Assembly (NCBI RefSeq): GCF_001443045.1
Contig: NZ_LKPJ01000025.1
Span: 25,555 to 89,554, forward strand
Direction: 5' to 3'
DNA from: Burkholderia ambifaria
GTDB taxonomy: Bacteria > Pseudomonadota > Gammaproteobacteria > Burkholderiales > Burkholderiaceae
DNA length: 64,000 bases
The notes beneath the pieces were generated by a model that saw nothing but the letters and a program-made list of their open reading frames with translations, was not told where the DNA came from and made no database searches. Shown in pieces: positions 17,121-25,888 of this stretch. Both the position numbers and the translations under genes were made by a program. The stretch's first letter is position 1; every line of letters begins with the position of its first letter.

Positions 17121-17594
17121 ATGAAATTCGATCGCAACGATGTCAGCATCCTGCACGCCCTGCAACGCGATGCCCATACGAAAGCAACCGATCTTGCGGA
17201 ATCGCTCGGTCTGTCGCTTTCTCCGTATTACCGTCGCGTCCGGCTCCTTGAAGAGGCCGGCGTCATCACGCAATATGTGACGCTCCTCGATCAGGAAAAG
17301 GCCGGATTTCCGGTCAATGCATACGTTTCGGTCGCGATTGAAAAGAAGAGTGAAGTCCGGCTCGCAGCGTTTGAGCGCGCGATCGCGAACTTCGAGGAGG
17401 TGATGGAGTGTTACTTGATGACGGGCGCATTCGACTACATGCTTCGTGTCGTCGCTGGCGACATTGCAGGTATCGAGCGCTTCGTGATGACCAAGCTCAC
17501 GAAGATTGACGGCGTGCGCGACATCCACACATCTGTCGCGCTTCGCCGTGTCGAATACAAGACAGCCCTACCTGTTCGCGTCCGCGACGAATGA
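17121..17594 (+). CDS. Lrp/AsnC-family transcriptional regulator
   Basis: A 157-residue Lrp-type regulator. The HTH is at about residues 2-50 (FDRNDVSILHALQRDAHTKA, LSLSPYYRRVRLLEEAG) and a C-terminal RAM effector domain follows (VECYLMTGAFDYMLRVVAGD-type text). ATG 17121 gives the canonical N-terminus; the frame is open to 17043 without family similarity. It is divergent from the indolepyruvate oxidoreductase gene across 143 bases, the common pairing in which Lrp senses the amino acid and controls the oxidoreductase. Confidence 0.9.
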   Translation: MKFDRNDVSILHALQRDAHTKATDLAESLGLSLSPYYRRVRLLEEAGVITQYVTLLDQEKAGFPVNAYVSVAIEKKSEVRLAAFERAIANFEEVMECYLMTGAFDYMLRVVAGDIAGIERFVMTKLTKIDGVRDIHTSVALRRVEYKTALPVRVRDE

Positions 17595-17612
17595 TGGGCC
17601 TGAATGGCCCAT
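17594..17612. terminator. Short hairpin between convergent genes
   Basis: ATGGGCC-TGAAT-GGCCCAT forms a 7-bp stem directly over the Lrp stop codon, in the convergent gap before the lipoprotein gene. No T-run follows on either strand, so it is at best a weak bidirectional terminator. Confidence 0.35.
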
Positions 17613-17652
17613 ACTTCGAGCGCCGTTGTCGGACACCGGAAAAGTGTGATTG

Positions 17653-18783
17653 CTATTGGGTTGAAAAGACCGCAATGCCATTCGAAGAAAACGACCCCGT
17701 GCCACTCCCTGCAAATGGCACGTAGATCTGGTGCGACGCGCCATCAATCGCGACGGAATGCGCTCCTTTCCCCATCGGCAGTTGTGCGATCACTGAACGT
17801 GACGAAGCATCGACTACGCCAAGCGTCGGCATGGCGGACGCGGCAGGCCCAGCCACTCCACTCTTTTGCTCGCGAAACGCAGGGATAAAGTATCGGTTCG
17901 TCACGGAGTCGTAAGCGACCTGATCCGCCCCACCAAACGGGATAGTTGAAAGTATGGAGCCTGTCGTACGGTCAAGGATCAGACTGACGAGAGGTGCGCC
18001 GTCGTCTGGAATGCAAGCCACCAGGACGTCATGGTTCGGCCCTAACGCCATTCCGTTAGGGTTGCAAGCCGGCAGTGCATAAACGCTCGACACTTTCGGC
18101 GCACCCGCGACGACCGACCCGGCTGAGATGACATCCATCTCGCCATGAACGTTGGTTGGCGTGCCGTCATTGTTCAACAGGAAGCTCTTCGTCACTTTGT
18201 CGTATTGGCATTGCTCGAGGCCGGCCGAATCAGGGAATTGAAGGGTGGCGACTACGTTCTGAGTGACTGTCGATATGAACGTCGCAAACGGAGGCGAGTC
18301 CGCTGGATTGGTTGCCATAATCACGTCGTCGTCCGGGTCGAAACACACCGAGTCCGTGCGTAATCCGGAAGTCGCAACCGGAATGTTCCTCACCAGCTGC
18401 CCATTGGAAGCGTCGAGAACCTTGACGGAATTCACGTCTGCGACGTACAGAAGATTGGTGTTCGGGATGCCGACAACGCCTTCCGGCCCCGCCGTATCGG
18501 CAGATCCGCTAAAGCCCGCGAAACCCGGTTTGATTTTCGATGTCAGGTGATTGCTGCCTACATTCACGACGTCAATGGCATTGTTGCTTACATCAGCCAG
18601 ATAGTACTGCCCTCGAATCTGGTCCACGTAGCCTATATCGAAGAGGAAACCGGCCCCAGGAGTCTGGACCGGAATCGTCGCAATCAAATGCGGAGCCGAA
18701 TTTATATCATCTCCGCCGCCACAGGCCGCCATGACAAAAACAGGCGTCAAATATATCAAAACCTTCAGTATTCCAAATTTCAT
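17653..18783 (-). CDS. Beta-propeller (NHL/YncE-like) lipoprotein
   Basis: A 376-residue exported lipoprotein. The signal peptide ends at the lipobox VMAACGGG (Cys near residue 20). Repeated propeller blades follow, such as YYLADVSNNAIDVVNV, LLYVADVNSVKVLDASNG and FIPAFREQ. ATG 18783 is chosen because GGAG lies nine bases upstream and it gives a clean signal peptide. It is the last gene on the minus strand after the importer, porin and phosphatase genes. Such proteins may bind or sense extracellular ligands. No enzymatic motif is visible; function unknown. Confidence 0.8.
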   Translation of the reverse strand: MKFGILKVLIYLTPVFVMAACGGGDDINSAPHLIATIPVQTPGAGFLFDIGYVDQIRGQYYLADVSNNAIDVVNVGSNHLTSKIKPGFAGFSGSADTAGPEGVVGIPNTNLLYVADVNSVKVLDASNGQLVRNIPVATSGLRTDSVCFDPDDDVIMATNPADSPPFATFISTVTQNVVATLQFPDSAGLEQCQYDKVTKSFLLNNDGTPTNVHGEMDVISAGSVVAGAPKVSSVYALPACNPNGMALGPNHDVLVACIPDDGAPLVSLILDRTTGSILSTIPFGGADQVAYDSVTNRYFIPAFREQKSGVAGPAASAMPTLGVVDASSRSVIAQLPMGKGAHSVAIDGASHQIYVPFAGSGTGSFSSNGIAVFSTQ

Positions 18784-18908
18784 TGAAAAAAACTCCAGAT
18801 GATGAATCCATGACAGCCGACACGACTGGCGGACAAACGACGAATGCAATGGCGAATTGCCCGTACCAAGCTCAGGAATTTCCGGTCATATCCTCGGCAC
18901 CCATTCGG

Positions 18909-19694
18909 CTATGCGCTGAGTAGCGCCAGTGCATGACCGTGCAAAGTCTTGTTTGCAGATGCGATGACGCGCCCATCCGAGTGACGCCTGAGCGGGCGCC
19001 CGTCCCAATCAGTGATGACCCCTCCCGCCGCTTCGACAACGGGGACCAATGGGAGGTAGTCATAGGACTGCAGACCAGATTCAATAACCAGATCCACACG
19101 ACCTGTGGCCAAGAGTGCGTAGTTGTGACAGTCTCCGCCGTAGCGACGCAACGCGGCTTGCTTGGCAACACGTTCGAACGCCTTGCGGGCCCGCCGATCA
19201 AAGATGTCAGGCGACGTGGTGCACAGCCTGGCTTTGGCAAGATTGTCACAGCTGCTGCTCGAAACCTTGCGTCCATTCAGAACGGCTCCTGCAGAAGAGC
19301 CGATCCAGCGCGCTTTCAGGATGGGCATTTCGATCGCCCCGACCCATGGCTCACCATTGCGCAACACCCCGATGAGCGTGCCGAAAAGTGGGCTGCCGAT
19401 GGCAAAGCTCCCCGTGCCGTCAACCGGATCAATAATCCACGTGAAGCGGTCCGTGGATGGCGGCGCGCCGGCTGCCGATTGCTCGCCGTACTCTTCGCCG
19501 ATGATGTCGTGCTCGGGAAAACGGCGCCTTATCGCGGCGGTGAGCGCCACTTCAATATCCCGATCTGCCTGTGTCACAGGTGTCCCGTCCGCTTTCTGCT
19601 CCATCGACGGCGGCTCGCCGAAATACCTGCCGGCAATGGCCCGCGCCTCGTCGGCGAGCGAGTCGATCGCCTGCAGAACAATATCCATGTCCAT
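18909..19694 (-). CDS. Inositol-monophosphatase-family phosphatase (HisN-like)
   Basis: A 261-residue Mg/Li-sensitive phosphatase fold. The metal-binding motifs are EEYGEQ (the paired Glu) and WIIDPVDGTGSF, and the C-terminal block YDYLPLVPVVEAAGGVITDW closes the family pattern. Substrates in this family include inositol phosphates, histidinol phosphate and PAP. The spacing resembles HisN-type histidinol phosphatases but does not prove that substrate. ATG 19694 (MDMDIVLQAID) is taken as the start; the longer frame to 20159 is the antisense of the porin. It follows the porin by 71 bases and may be co-transcribed with it. Confidence 0.85.
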   Translation of the reverse strand: MDMDIVLQAIDSLADEARAIAGRYFGEPPSMEQKADGTPVTQADRDIEVALTAAIRRRFPEHDIIGEEYGEQSAAGAPPSTDRFTWIIDPVDGTGSFAIGSPLFGTLIGVLRNGEPWVGAIEMPILKARWIGSSAGAVLNGRKVSSSSCDNLAKARLCTTSPDIFDRRARKAFERVAKQAALRRYGGDCHNYALLATGRVDLVIESGLQSYDYLPLVPVVEAAGGVITDWDGRPLRRHSDGRVIASANKTLHGHALALLSA

Positions 19695-19765
19695 CGCGTG
19701 TATCTGGTCCGGATGTAAAGGGAGAAAGAAGACGTCCTCACGAGGCGCCTTCGAAATACGACGTC

Positions 19766-20971
19766 TTAAAACAACGTCCGGATGCCCGCGGTAATCGCGA
19801 TCTGATTGTGTCCGATCGTGGCCGGGCTCGACAGTAGGATCGTGTCGCTGCCAGCGCCGAGCATGCCCTGCACCTTGTTCATCGAGTAAGCGATGTCCGT
19901 GTACAGGGTCGTGCGCTTCGATAACGAATATTGCGCACCTACCTTGAACAGTTGCGCGCCCGCCGCGCTGTTCTGCAGATCTTGCAGATACATCCAGTCG
20001 GCCGTCGCGCGCAAAAACGGAGATGCCTGCCAGGCCGCGCCGAGATAGTAGTAGTTCTGGTTCGCGCCGGTTGTCGGATTCCGGAACTTGGCAAAATCGA
20101 AGCCCGTCTTGACGGGACCGATTACGTAAGACACACCAACTGAGAGCGCGCGCAGCCACGGGTTGCTCGTCGCGCCGGTCGGATCTCTCGCATCGAAGTA
20201 TGCGGACGTCAAGCCGAGTGTGCCGTTGGTCCAGTTCAGGTTCGCGGACCAGGTCTGCTTGTTTGCGAAGCTACCGGCGGTACCGCCGAACGAATAAAGA
20301 ACGCCGCCGCTCAGGCCATACGTATTGTCAGGCAGCATGTATTTCACGGAGTTGTTGACCCACGTGTACAGCAGCCCACCGTTCACGGGGCTGTTCGCCC
20401 CGGATGCGATGCCGGCCAGGCCGAGCTTCGGGTTCACGTTCGACGAGTTCTGGAACACTGCGTTGGCGAGCGAGCCGAAGTTCATGAAACCTGTCGCGTC
20501 CCCTGCGGAAATGCCGTCGAAGAAAGGCGACCAGTTGCGGCCCATCAAGACCTTGCCCCAAGGTGCTACCACGCCGATAACGGCCCCGCGGTCGAACAGC
20601 GCGTTCGTGTCGTTGGGGAACGGCACCGCAAAATTCCCGTTGCCGGTCGTCGGACTAAAACCGCTCTCGATCTTGAAGGTGACTTTGTAGCCACCTCCAA
20701 TGTCCTCGAATCCAAGCAGGCCCCAGCGACTCGTCAATTCGTTGCCGGACGCCAGCAGGACGGCGCTGGCCGCTTTGCCGTTACTGACTCCGGCCGCCGT
20801 CCTGTATTGCAGGCCGACGTCCATGACGCCATAGAGCGTCACGCTCGATTGCGCGTAAGCGACGCCAACCGGTGCGCATGTCAGGCCGACGAGTCCTGCC
20901 GAAATCGCTGCGGCTCGCGCAATCTTCCGGGTATGCCTTCCCTTTCGGCCATCTACAATTCTTGCTGCCAT
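19766..20971 (-). CDS. Gram-negative trimeric porin (Burkholderia OmpC-like)
   Basis: A 401-residue outer-membrane porin. It has a long signal peptide ending VAYAQ, then the hallmark SSVTLYGVMDVGLQY, strand-like alternating segments (RWGLLGFEDIGGGYKVTFKIE) and a terminal Phe (GIRTLF) for BAM recognition. ATG 20971 has GGAG nine bases upstream; a TTG five codons earlier is also in frame. It lies 87 bases after the importer ATPase gene on the same strand, so it likely admits the importer's substrate through the outer membrane. Confidence 0.92.
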   Translation of the reverse strand: MAARIVDGRKGRHTRKIARAAAISAGLVGLTCAPVGVAYAQSSVTLYGVMDVGLQYRTAAGVSNGKAASAVLLASGNELTSRWGLLGFEDIGGGYKVTFKIESGFSPTTGNGNFAVPFPNDTNALFDRGAVIGVVAPWGKVLMGRNWSPFFDGISAGDATGFMNFGSLANAVFQNSSNVNPKLGLAGIASGANSPVNGGLLYTWVNNSVKYMLPDNTYGLSGGVLYSFGGTAGSFANKQTWSANLNWTNGTLGLTSAYFDARDPTGATSNPWLRALSVGVSYVIGPVKTGFDFAKFRNPTTGANQNYYYLGAAWQASPFLRATADWMYLQDLQNSAAGAQLFKVGAQYSLSKRTTLYTDIAYSMNKVQGMLGAGSDTILLSSPATIGHNQIAITAGIRTLF

Positions 20972-21058
20972 TTCCGTATTCTCCAAACGTGGTTGATCGG
21001 GTTGGACGGCACCTGGAAAACGCCGCCCGAATCGCTTTGTTCACTTCGTTTGATTCTT

Positions 21059-21805
21059 CTAATCCGTGCTCGCAGAGAGGTGCACGCCGAGATGGACGTC
21101 CATCAAGCGCGCGTGATTGGTCAACTCCGCCGCAGTACCGGCGAAGACGACCTTGCCGCTTGAGAGAAGCGCGGCATCATCTGCGACGGAGAGCGCGAGA
21201 CGGCTGTCCTGCTCGACGAGCAAGATCGACAGGCCGTCGTCCCGGAGCTTCCCGATGATTCGCGCCACCTCGCCGATCATCTGCGGCGACAGCCCCTCCG
21301 AGGGTTCGTCCAACAGCAGCACGCGAGGGCATGCCATCAGGGCCCGTCCTATCGCCAGCATTTGCTGTTCACCTCCGGACATCGTCCCGGCACGCTGTCC
21401 GAGGCGCTCGCCCAGCCGCGGGAAGAGCGCGATGACGTCGTCGATTCGCCATTGCCTGCCGGCACACGGCGCCACTGCCGGCTGAACGATCGCGAGGTTC
21501 TCCCTGACCGTGAGCAGCGAAAAAATCCGCCTTCCTTGCGGCACGATGGCGATGCCCCTGCGAATGACTTCTTCAACAGGCAATGCCGCGACCGATTCGC
21601 CGAATACACGCACGGCGCCGCTGGACGACCGGAGCATTCCGGCGATGGCGTTGATACAGGTCGTCTTGCCCGCGCCGTTACGCCCCAGCAGCGCGAGTAC
21701 GCTGCCGCGCCGCACTGCGAGGGACACGTCCTGAAGAATTTCGCTGCGGTCGTAGCCGGCCGTGACGCCCGATAGCTCGAGCGCGAGCGTGTCGTTAGTG
21801 GCCAA
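21059..21805 (-). CDS. LIV-type ABC transporter ATP-binding protein (LivF-like)
   Basis: A 248-residue ABC ATPase. Walker A is GRNGAGKT, the signature is MSGGEQQ, Walker B is RVLLLDEPSEG and the His switch region follows. No ATG opens the family N-terminus; TTG 21805 is chosen because GGGAG lies eight bases upstream, giving an 11-base overlap with the upstream LivG-like gene. It energises the importer together with its LivG-like partner. The specificity of such transporters in Burkholderia extends beyond branched-chain amino acids to aromatic acids and amides. Confidence 0.92.
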   Translation of the reverse strand: MATNDTLALELSGVTAGYDRSEILQDVSLAVRRGSVLALLGRNGAGKTTCINAIAGMLRSSSGAVRVFGESVAALPVEEVIRRGIAIVPQGRRIFSLLTVRENLAIVQPAVAPCAGRQWRIDDVIALFPRLGERLGQRAGTMSGGEQQMLAIGRALMACPRVLLLDEPSEGLSPQMIGEVARIIGKLRDDGLSILLVEQDSRLALSVADDAALLSSGKVVFAGTAAELTNHARLMDVHLGVHLSASTD

Positions 21806-22601
21806 GGTAGATCTCCCGCGTCCGTGGATCGTCCAGCACGGCCTGCTTTTCGCCGTCCACGACAACCCGCCCGCCTTGCAACACGGTCACCGTGCCGGCA
21901 TATGCCAGCGCGACATCCATATCGTGTTCGATCATCACGATCGTGAGCTCACGCGGCAGCGCATGCAGCAGTTCGCCCACTCGTTTGCGCTCCGGGCCCG
22001 ACAAGCCTGCGAGCGGCTCATCGAGCAGCACGATGCGCGGTGACTGAGCCAGTGCAAGCGCGATTTCGAGTCGTCGCATCTCGCCATAAGAGCAATTGGC
22101 GACGATGGCGTGCGCCTTGGTGTCCAGCTCGACCTGGACGAGCACGTCATGGGCCCGACTCGCAAGCGATGCGTCATCGAACGACCGCCACGGATTCCAG
22201 CGTCGACGCGTGCCCGCGGTCAGCGCGAGCTGGACGTTGCGGAGCAACGTCGCCTCACGGAACAGCGTGATGATTTGATAGGTACGCGCCAGGCCCAGGC
22301 GTGCCCTGCTCGCCGTCGGCTCGGCGGTCACATCCTCGCCAAAGAGCTTGATAGTGCCCGCGGTGGCGCGCAGGTCGCCGGCAATCAGGTTGAACAGTGT
22401 CGTTTTGCCCGCGCCATTCGGGCCCAGCAGCAAACGACGCTCGCCGCTGGCGATGGACAGGTCCACGCCGTCGACGACCTTCAAGCCGCCGAACTGGATG
22501 CCCAGACCGCATGCGCTGATCGCGGGCTGTTGCGCGTGCTTGCCGGAAACGCCGCCGGACGTGGGCGTCGACAGCGCCGACGAAAGACAGGCCTCGCTCA
22601 T
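21795..22601 (-). CDS. LIV-type ABC transporter ATP-binding protein (LivG-like)
   Basis: A 268-residue ABC ATPase with an approximately 28-residue N-terminal extension before the core. Walker A is GPNGAGKTT, Walker B is RIVLLDEPLAGL, and the LivG-type YQIITLFREATLLRNV block is present. The signature is altered: NCSYGEMRRLEIA where LSYGQQR is usual, as in many LivG relatives. ATG 22601 overlaps the permease stop as ATGA and has GAGGAGG seven bases before it. Confidence 0.92.
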   Translation of the reverse strand: MSEACLSSALSTPTSGGVSGKHAQQPAISACGLGIQFGGLKVVDGVDLSIASGERRLLLGPNGAGKTTLFNLIAGDLRATAGTIKLFGEDVTAEPTASRARLGLARTYQIITLFREATLLRNVQLALTAGTRRRWNPWRSFDDASLASRAHDVLVQVELDTKAHAIVANCSYGEMRRLEIALALAQSPRIVLLDEPLAGLSGPERKRVGELLHALPRELTIVMIEHDMDVALAYAGTVTVLQGGRVVVDGEKQAVLDDPRTREIYLGH

Positions 22602-23527
22602 CGCAGCCTCCTCATGACACGAAACATGCCGGGTACCACGCCCTCGGGGAGCAACACGACGACCGCCACGAACAGCACGCCGAGCAGCACCGGCCAGTGA
22701 TCGAAGTAGCTGCTGACGACCACGCGAAACAACACCACGATCACCGCGCCCGCAAGGGGCCCGAGAAGCGTGGCAGGACCGCCGACGATCACCATGAGCA
22801 GGGTTTCCGCCGTCTCGCCGAGGGCGAGCGCGTGAGGGCTGACGAACTGCTGATGAAAGACGTACAAGACCCCGGCGAGCGACGCAACGAGACCCGCGAT
22901 TGCAAACCCGCACATGCGGATCGTCCAGATGTCGAACCCAAGCGCGGACATGCGCTTGGGCTGCGAGCGCACCGCGGCCAGACTGATGCCCAGCGACGAG
23001 TGCATGAAGCGGTGCAGCGCAGCGACCAGCACCAGGAACAGCACGCTCACGCACTCGTACCACACGACAGGCTCAGCAGCAGACCCGACCGGCAAGGACG
23101 GCCGCGGAATACCACTGATACCGTTTTCTCCTCCGGTGACTCCGCTCCAGTGCAGCGCGAGCCCCCACATGACCTGCGCCAGCGCGAGCGTGATCATGCC
23201 GATGTTCAGGCCGGTCGCGCGCAAGGCCAGCGCACCGATCGCGACGGACAGCAACATCCCTGCGGCCACTGCACCCAGCGCAGCCAGCCACGGCGAAACC
23301 CCGCCCATGACACATCCCAAAGCGGCGATATAACTGACGGTGCCGGCAAGTGCGGTCTGCGCAAACGAGAGGAGACCGCCGAGCCCGAGCAGCAGGTTCA
23401 GACTGCTGGCAATGAGGCCTGCAATCATCATCTGCACGAGCAGGTCGAGATAGAACGGCGAACGGATGGCGACAGGCCCGAGCAGCAACAGCGCACCCGC
23501 CAGCGAAGCGAATGTCCTGGATTTCAC
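22598..23527 (-). CDS. LIV-type ABC transporter permease (LivM-like)
   Basis: A 309-residue inner-membrane permease with about nine hydrophobic segments. It carries family text LNLLLGLGGLLSFAQTA, NIGMITLALAQVMWGLA and GGPATLLGPLAGA. The start is GTG 23527, overlapping the stop of the LivH-like gene by four bases. It pairs with the LivH-like protein to form the transmembrane channel. Confidence 0.92.
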   Translation of the reverse strand: MKSRTFASLAGALLLLGPVAIRSPFYLDLLVQMMIAGLIASSLNLLLGLGGLLSFAQTALAGTVSYIAALGCVMGGVSPWLAALGAVAAGMLLSVAIGALALRATGLNIGMITLALAQVMWGLALHWSGVTGGENGISGIPRPSLPVGSAAEPVVWYECVSVLFLVLVAALHRFMHSSLGISLAAVRSQPKRMSALGFDIWTIRMCGFAIAGLVASLAGVLYVFHQQFVSPHALALGETAETLLMVIVGGPATLLGPLAGAVIVVLFRVVVSSYFDHWPVLLGVLFVAVVVLLPEGVVPGMFRVMRRLR

Positions 23528-24384
23528 GATGCCGCCCTCCCGAACAGCCCTTCCGGACGCACCGCGAGAACGAGGATCATCGGCACGAACAGAAGGACAT
23601 AGGAAAGCTCGGGCAACCAGGCCTGCCCAAAGCTGTACACGAGGCCAGTCGCGACGCTGCCCAGAAGCGCGCCGCCGATGCTTCCGGTTCCGCCGAGCAC
23701 GACGACGATCAGCACCAGCGGCAGCACTTCCATGTCCAGCCCCGGATACACGGACAGGATGGGTGCCCCCACCACGCCCGCGAATCCAACCAGCGCGGCG
23801 CCGACGAAAAAGCTCGTCGCGAACAGCCGGTTGACGCGGATGCCCGATGCCCGCGCCATCGTCCTGTCCTCGACTGCTGCGCGAACCCGGGCGCCGAGCA
23901 CTGTGCGGGTCAGCGACACATCGAGCACGATTGCGATGACGATTGCGAGCGCGATCACCGCGAGCCGGTAGAGCGGGAACGCCCAGTTGCCCAGGCGGAT
24001 CGCGCCTGACAGCCACTGGGGCGCAGCCACCTCGAGAGGCATGCCGCCCCAGAGCACCCGGCAACCGTCCGAAATGACGAACGCGATACCGAGTGTGGCG
24101 AGCACCTGGGCCAGTTCGTTGCCGGCGATCTTCGCGAGCACCGTTCGCTCGATGAGGGCCCCGATCGCCCCCACGCCCAGTCCGGCCATGATCGCTGCCG
24201 CGGCGAAAGGCAGGCGATACGACAGCAACGTCACCGAGATGTAGGCGCCCAACATGAAGAAGCCGCCATGCGCCATGTTGGGAATGCGCATCAACCCGAA
24301 GATGAGCGTGAAGCCGGACGCCATCAGAAACAGTAGCGCGGCGAAGGTCAGCCCATTCAGCGCTTGCGTTGCGAGGAGTGACAT
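23524..24384 (-). CDS. LIV-type ABC transporter permease (LivH-like)
   Basis: A 286-residue inner-membrane permease. Typical N-terminal text is LNGLTFAALLFLMASGFTLI and RIPNMAHGGFFMLGAY; the late motif GGTGSIGGALLGS completes the family pattern. AAGGAA lies seven bases before ATG 24384. It follows the binding-protein gene by 21 bases in the same operon. Confidence 0.92.
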   Translation of the reverse strand: MSLLATQALNGLTFAALLFLMASGFTLIFGLMRIPNMAHGGFFMLGAYISVTLLSYRLPFAAAAIMAGLGVGAIGALIERTVLAKIAGNELAQVLATLGIAFVISDGCRVLWGGMPLEVAAPQWLSGAIRLGNWAFPLYRLAVIALAIVIAIVLDVSLTRTVLGARVRAAVEDRTMARASGIRVNRLFATSFFVGAALVGFAGVVGAPILSVYPGLDMEVLPLVLIVVVLGGTGSIGGALLGSVATGLVYSFGQAWLPELSYVLLFVPMILVLAVRPEGLFGRAAS

Positions 24385-24405
24385 GATGAATTCCTTGATC
24401 GCCCG

Positions 24406-25647
24406 TTACTCGACGTTCCGCGACGGCGGAAAATCTCGTGAGTAAACCGGGTTCGCCAGAAACGCTTTCGGTTCGTAGGTCCAGAACTGGCTCACGTCCG
24501 GATAGCGCTGAAGCACTGCGTTCACGAGCCTCCCGTCCACGCGCTTGATCTGGCGGATATAGACGGTGACGATCGGGTTGCCGTAACTGTCCAGCTTCAA
24601 CGGGCCGCGCGGGGACGCGTCGAGCTTCACCGCATGGAGTGCGGTGGCGAGCGCCTTGCCGCTGACGGGTTGATCGCCCATGGACTTGAGCGCCTGCTCG
24701 AGAATCAGCCCGGCGCTGTATCCTCCCGTCGCGTAAAAGCCCGGGGTGCTTCCGTAGGCCTTGCGGAAGCCGTTCACATAACGCGTGTTGTCCGCTGTCT
24801 CGATTGCCGCGCTATACCAGCCGGCGGACACGATACCGATCGCTTCATCGCCCATTTTGTCGAGCAACGACTCGTCGACCGTATTCATCCCCGCGATCAG
24901 CGGAATCTTCTGCTTGAGCCCGAAGTCGGCGTACTGCTTGAGGAATCGCGTGGCATTTGCGCCCGAGAAGTTGATGAATACCGCATCGACGTCCGGCTTG
25001 ATCTGCGCAATGACTGTTGCGAAATCGCTGGAATTGAACGGCGGCCACAGCTTCTGGACCACCTTGCCGCCAGCTTCTTCGTAGCTGCGCTGGAAACCGG
25101 CCACGGTCTCTTGCGAGAACGAGAGATCCTCCGCCACCACGGCAACCCGCTTGTACTTGAGGGTCTTCGCGACGTAGACGCCGAATGGCTGGGTCGCCTG
25201 TGCCGATGAACTGGAACTGCGCACCATCCACGGGTCGGCCTTGCGCTGGGTCAGGTCCTCTGCCGCGGCCGAACTCAAGATGAGCGGCACGCCTGCGCGG
25301 GCGACGTCGTCGCGGATCGCGACGGCCTCGAATGTCGCCAGCGGCCCAACCACCACGTCAACGTGGTCGCGCTCCGTAAGCTGGAGAAACTTTGCCTTCG
25401 CCGTGACCGGAGACGCAGCCGTGTCGGCCACGACAAGCTCCACTGCACGCCCGGCCAGTTTGCCGCCGCGCTCCTTGAGCAAATATTCGAAACCGTCCTG
25501 CATCTGCGTGCCGATGCCTGCCGCCACGCCTGTCTTGACGGTCATTAGACCAACCTTGATTGGGGCGGGATCCGCGGCCTGCGCGGCCGAGCCAAGCGTT
25601 GCCGCCAGCCCAGCGACGCATAGCGCCATAAGCTTTCGAGACAGCAT
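24406..25647 (-). CDS. LIV-type ABC transporter substrate-binding protein
   Basis: A 413-residue periplasmic binding protein. The signal peptide ends near GSAAQAAD; the type 1 periplasmic-binding fold follows (IKVGLMTVKTGVAAGIGTQMQDG, VDVVVGPLATFEA, RVAVVAEDLSFSQET). GGAGG lies seven bases upstream of ATG 25647. It is the first gene of the importer operon, behind a TGTGATCACA operator. The ligand is not readable. Relatives bind branched-chain amino acids, aromatic acids, amides or urea. Confidence 0.92.
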   Translation of the reverse strand: MLSRKLMALCVAGLAATLGSAAQAADPAPIKVGLMTVKTGVAAGIGTQMQDGFEYLLKERGGKLAGRAVELVVADTAASPVTAKAKFLQLTERDHVDVVVGPLATFEAVAIRDDVARAGVPLILSSAAAEDLTQRKADPWMVRSSSSSAQATQPFGVYVAKTLKYKRVAVVAEDLSFSQETVAGFQRSYEEAGGKVVQKLWPPFNSSDFATVIAQIKPDVDAVFINFSGANATRFLKQYADFGLKQKIPLIAGMNTVDESLLDKMGDEAIGIVSAGWYSAAIETADNTRYVNGFRKAYGSTPGFYATGGYSAGLILEQALKSMGDQPVSGKALATALHAVKLDASPRGPLKLDSYGNPIVTVYIRQIKRVDGRLVNAVLQRYPDVSQFWTYEPKAFLANPVYSRDFPPSRNVE

Positions 25648-25708
25648 TGAAGACCTCCGGATGACCCTTCGACGGGTCGTTGTTGAAAGTTTCGAACACT
25701 GTCATTTT

Positions 25709-25718
25709 TGTGATCACA
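25709..25718. promoter_or_regulatory. TGTGATCACA operator before the importer operon
   Basis: This perfect 10-base palindrome continues as GATCGC, like the copies at 3720 and 7719. It lies 62 bases before the binding-protein start, between a minus-strand TTGCGA and a poorly conserved -10, which is the spacer position also seen for the SDR operon. Confidence 0.62.
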
Positions 25719-25822
25719 GATCGCAACTGGCGTTTACACCTAAAATCCCGCGAACCCGGCAATCCACGGTAATTCGGCATTTTTTTGCCAGTATGGCCAA
25801 GCGCAGTGCTCTTATTTTCTTC

Positions 25823-25852
25823 TTGTGTGATCTCGGATCACGAATGTATGCT
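25823..25852 (+). promoter_or_regulatory. Hydrolase-aminotransferase promoter with split GTGAT-N5-ATCAC operator
   Basis: TTGTGT (25823-25828) and TATGCT (25847-25852) are 18 bases apart; the -10 is identical to that of the hyuAB promoter. GTGATCTCGGATCAC (25827-25841) overlaps the -35 and spacer. With 25709-25718 it makes the 25648-25888 gap a divergent control region for uptake and hydrolysis genes. Confidence 0.58.
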
Positions 25853-25888
25853 GATCCGTGTAGTTCCAAAAAACGGAGAAAGGGAATC

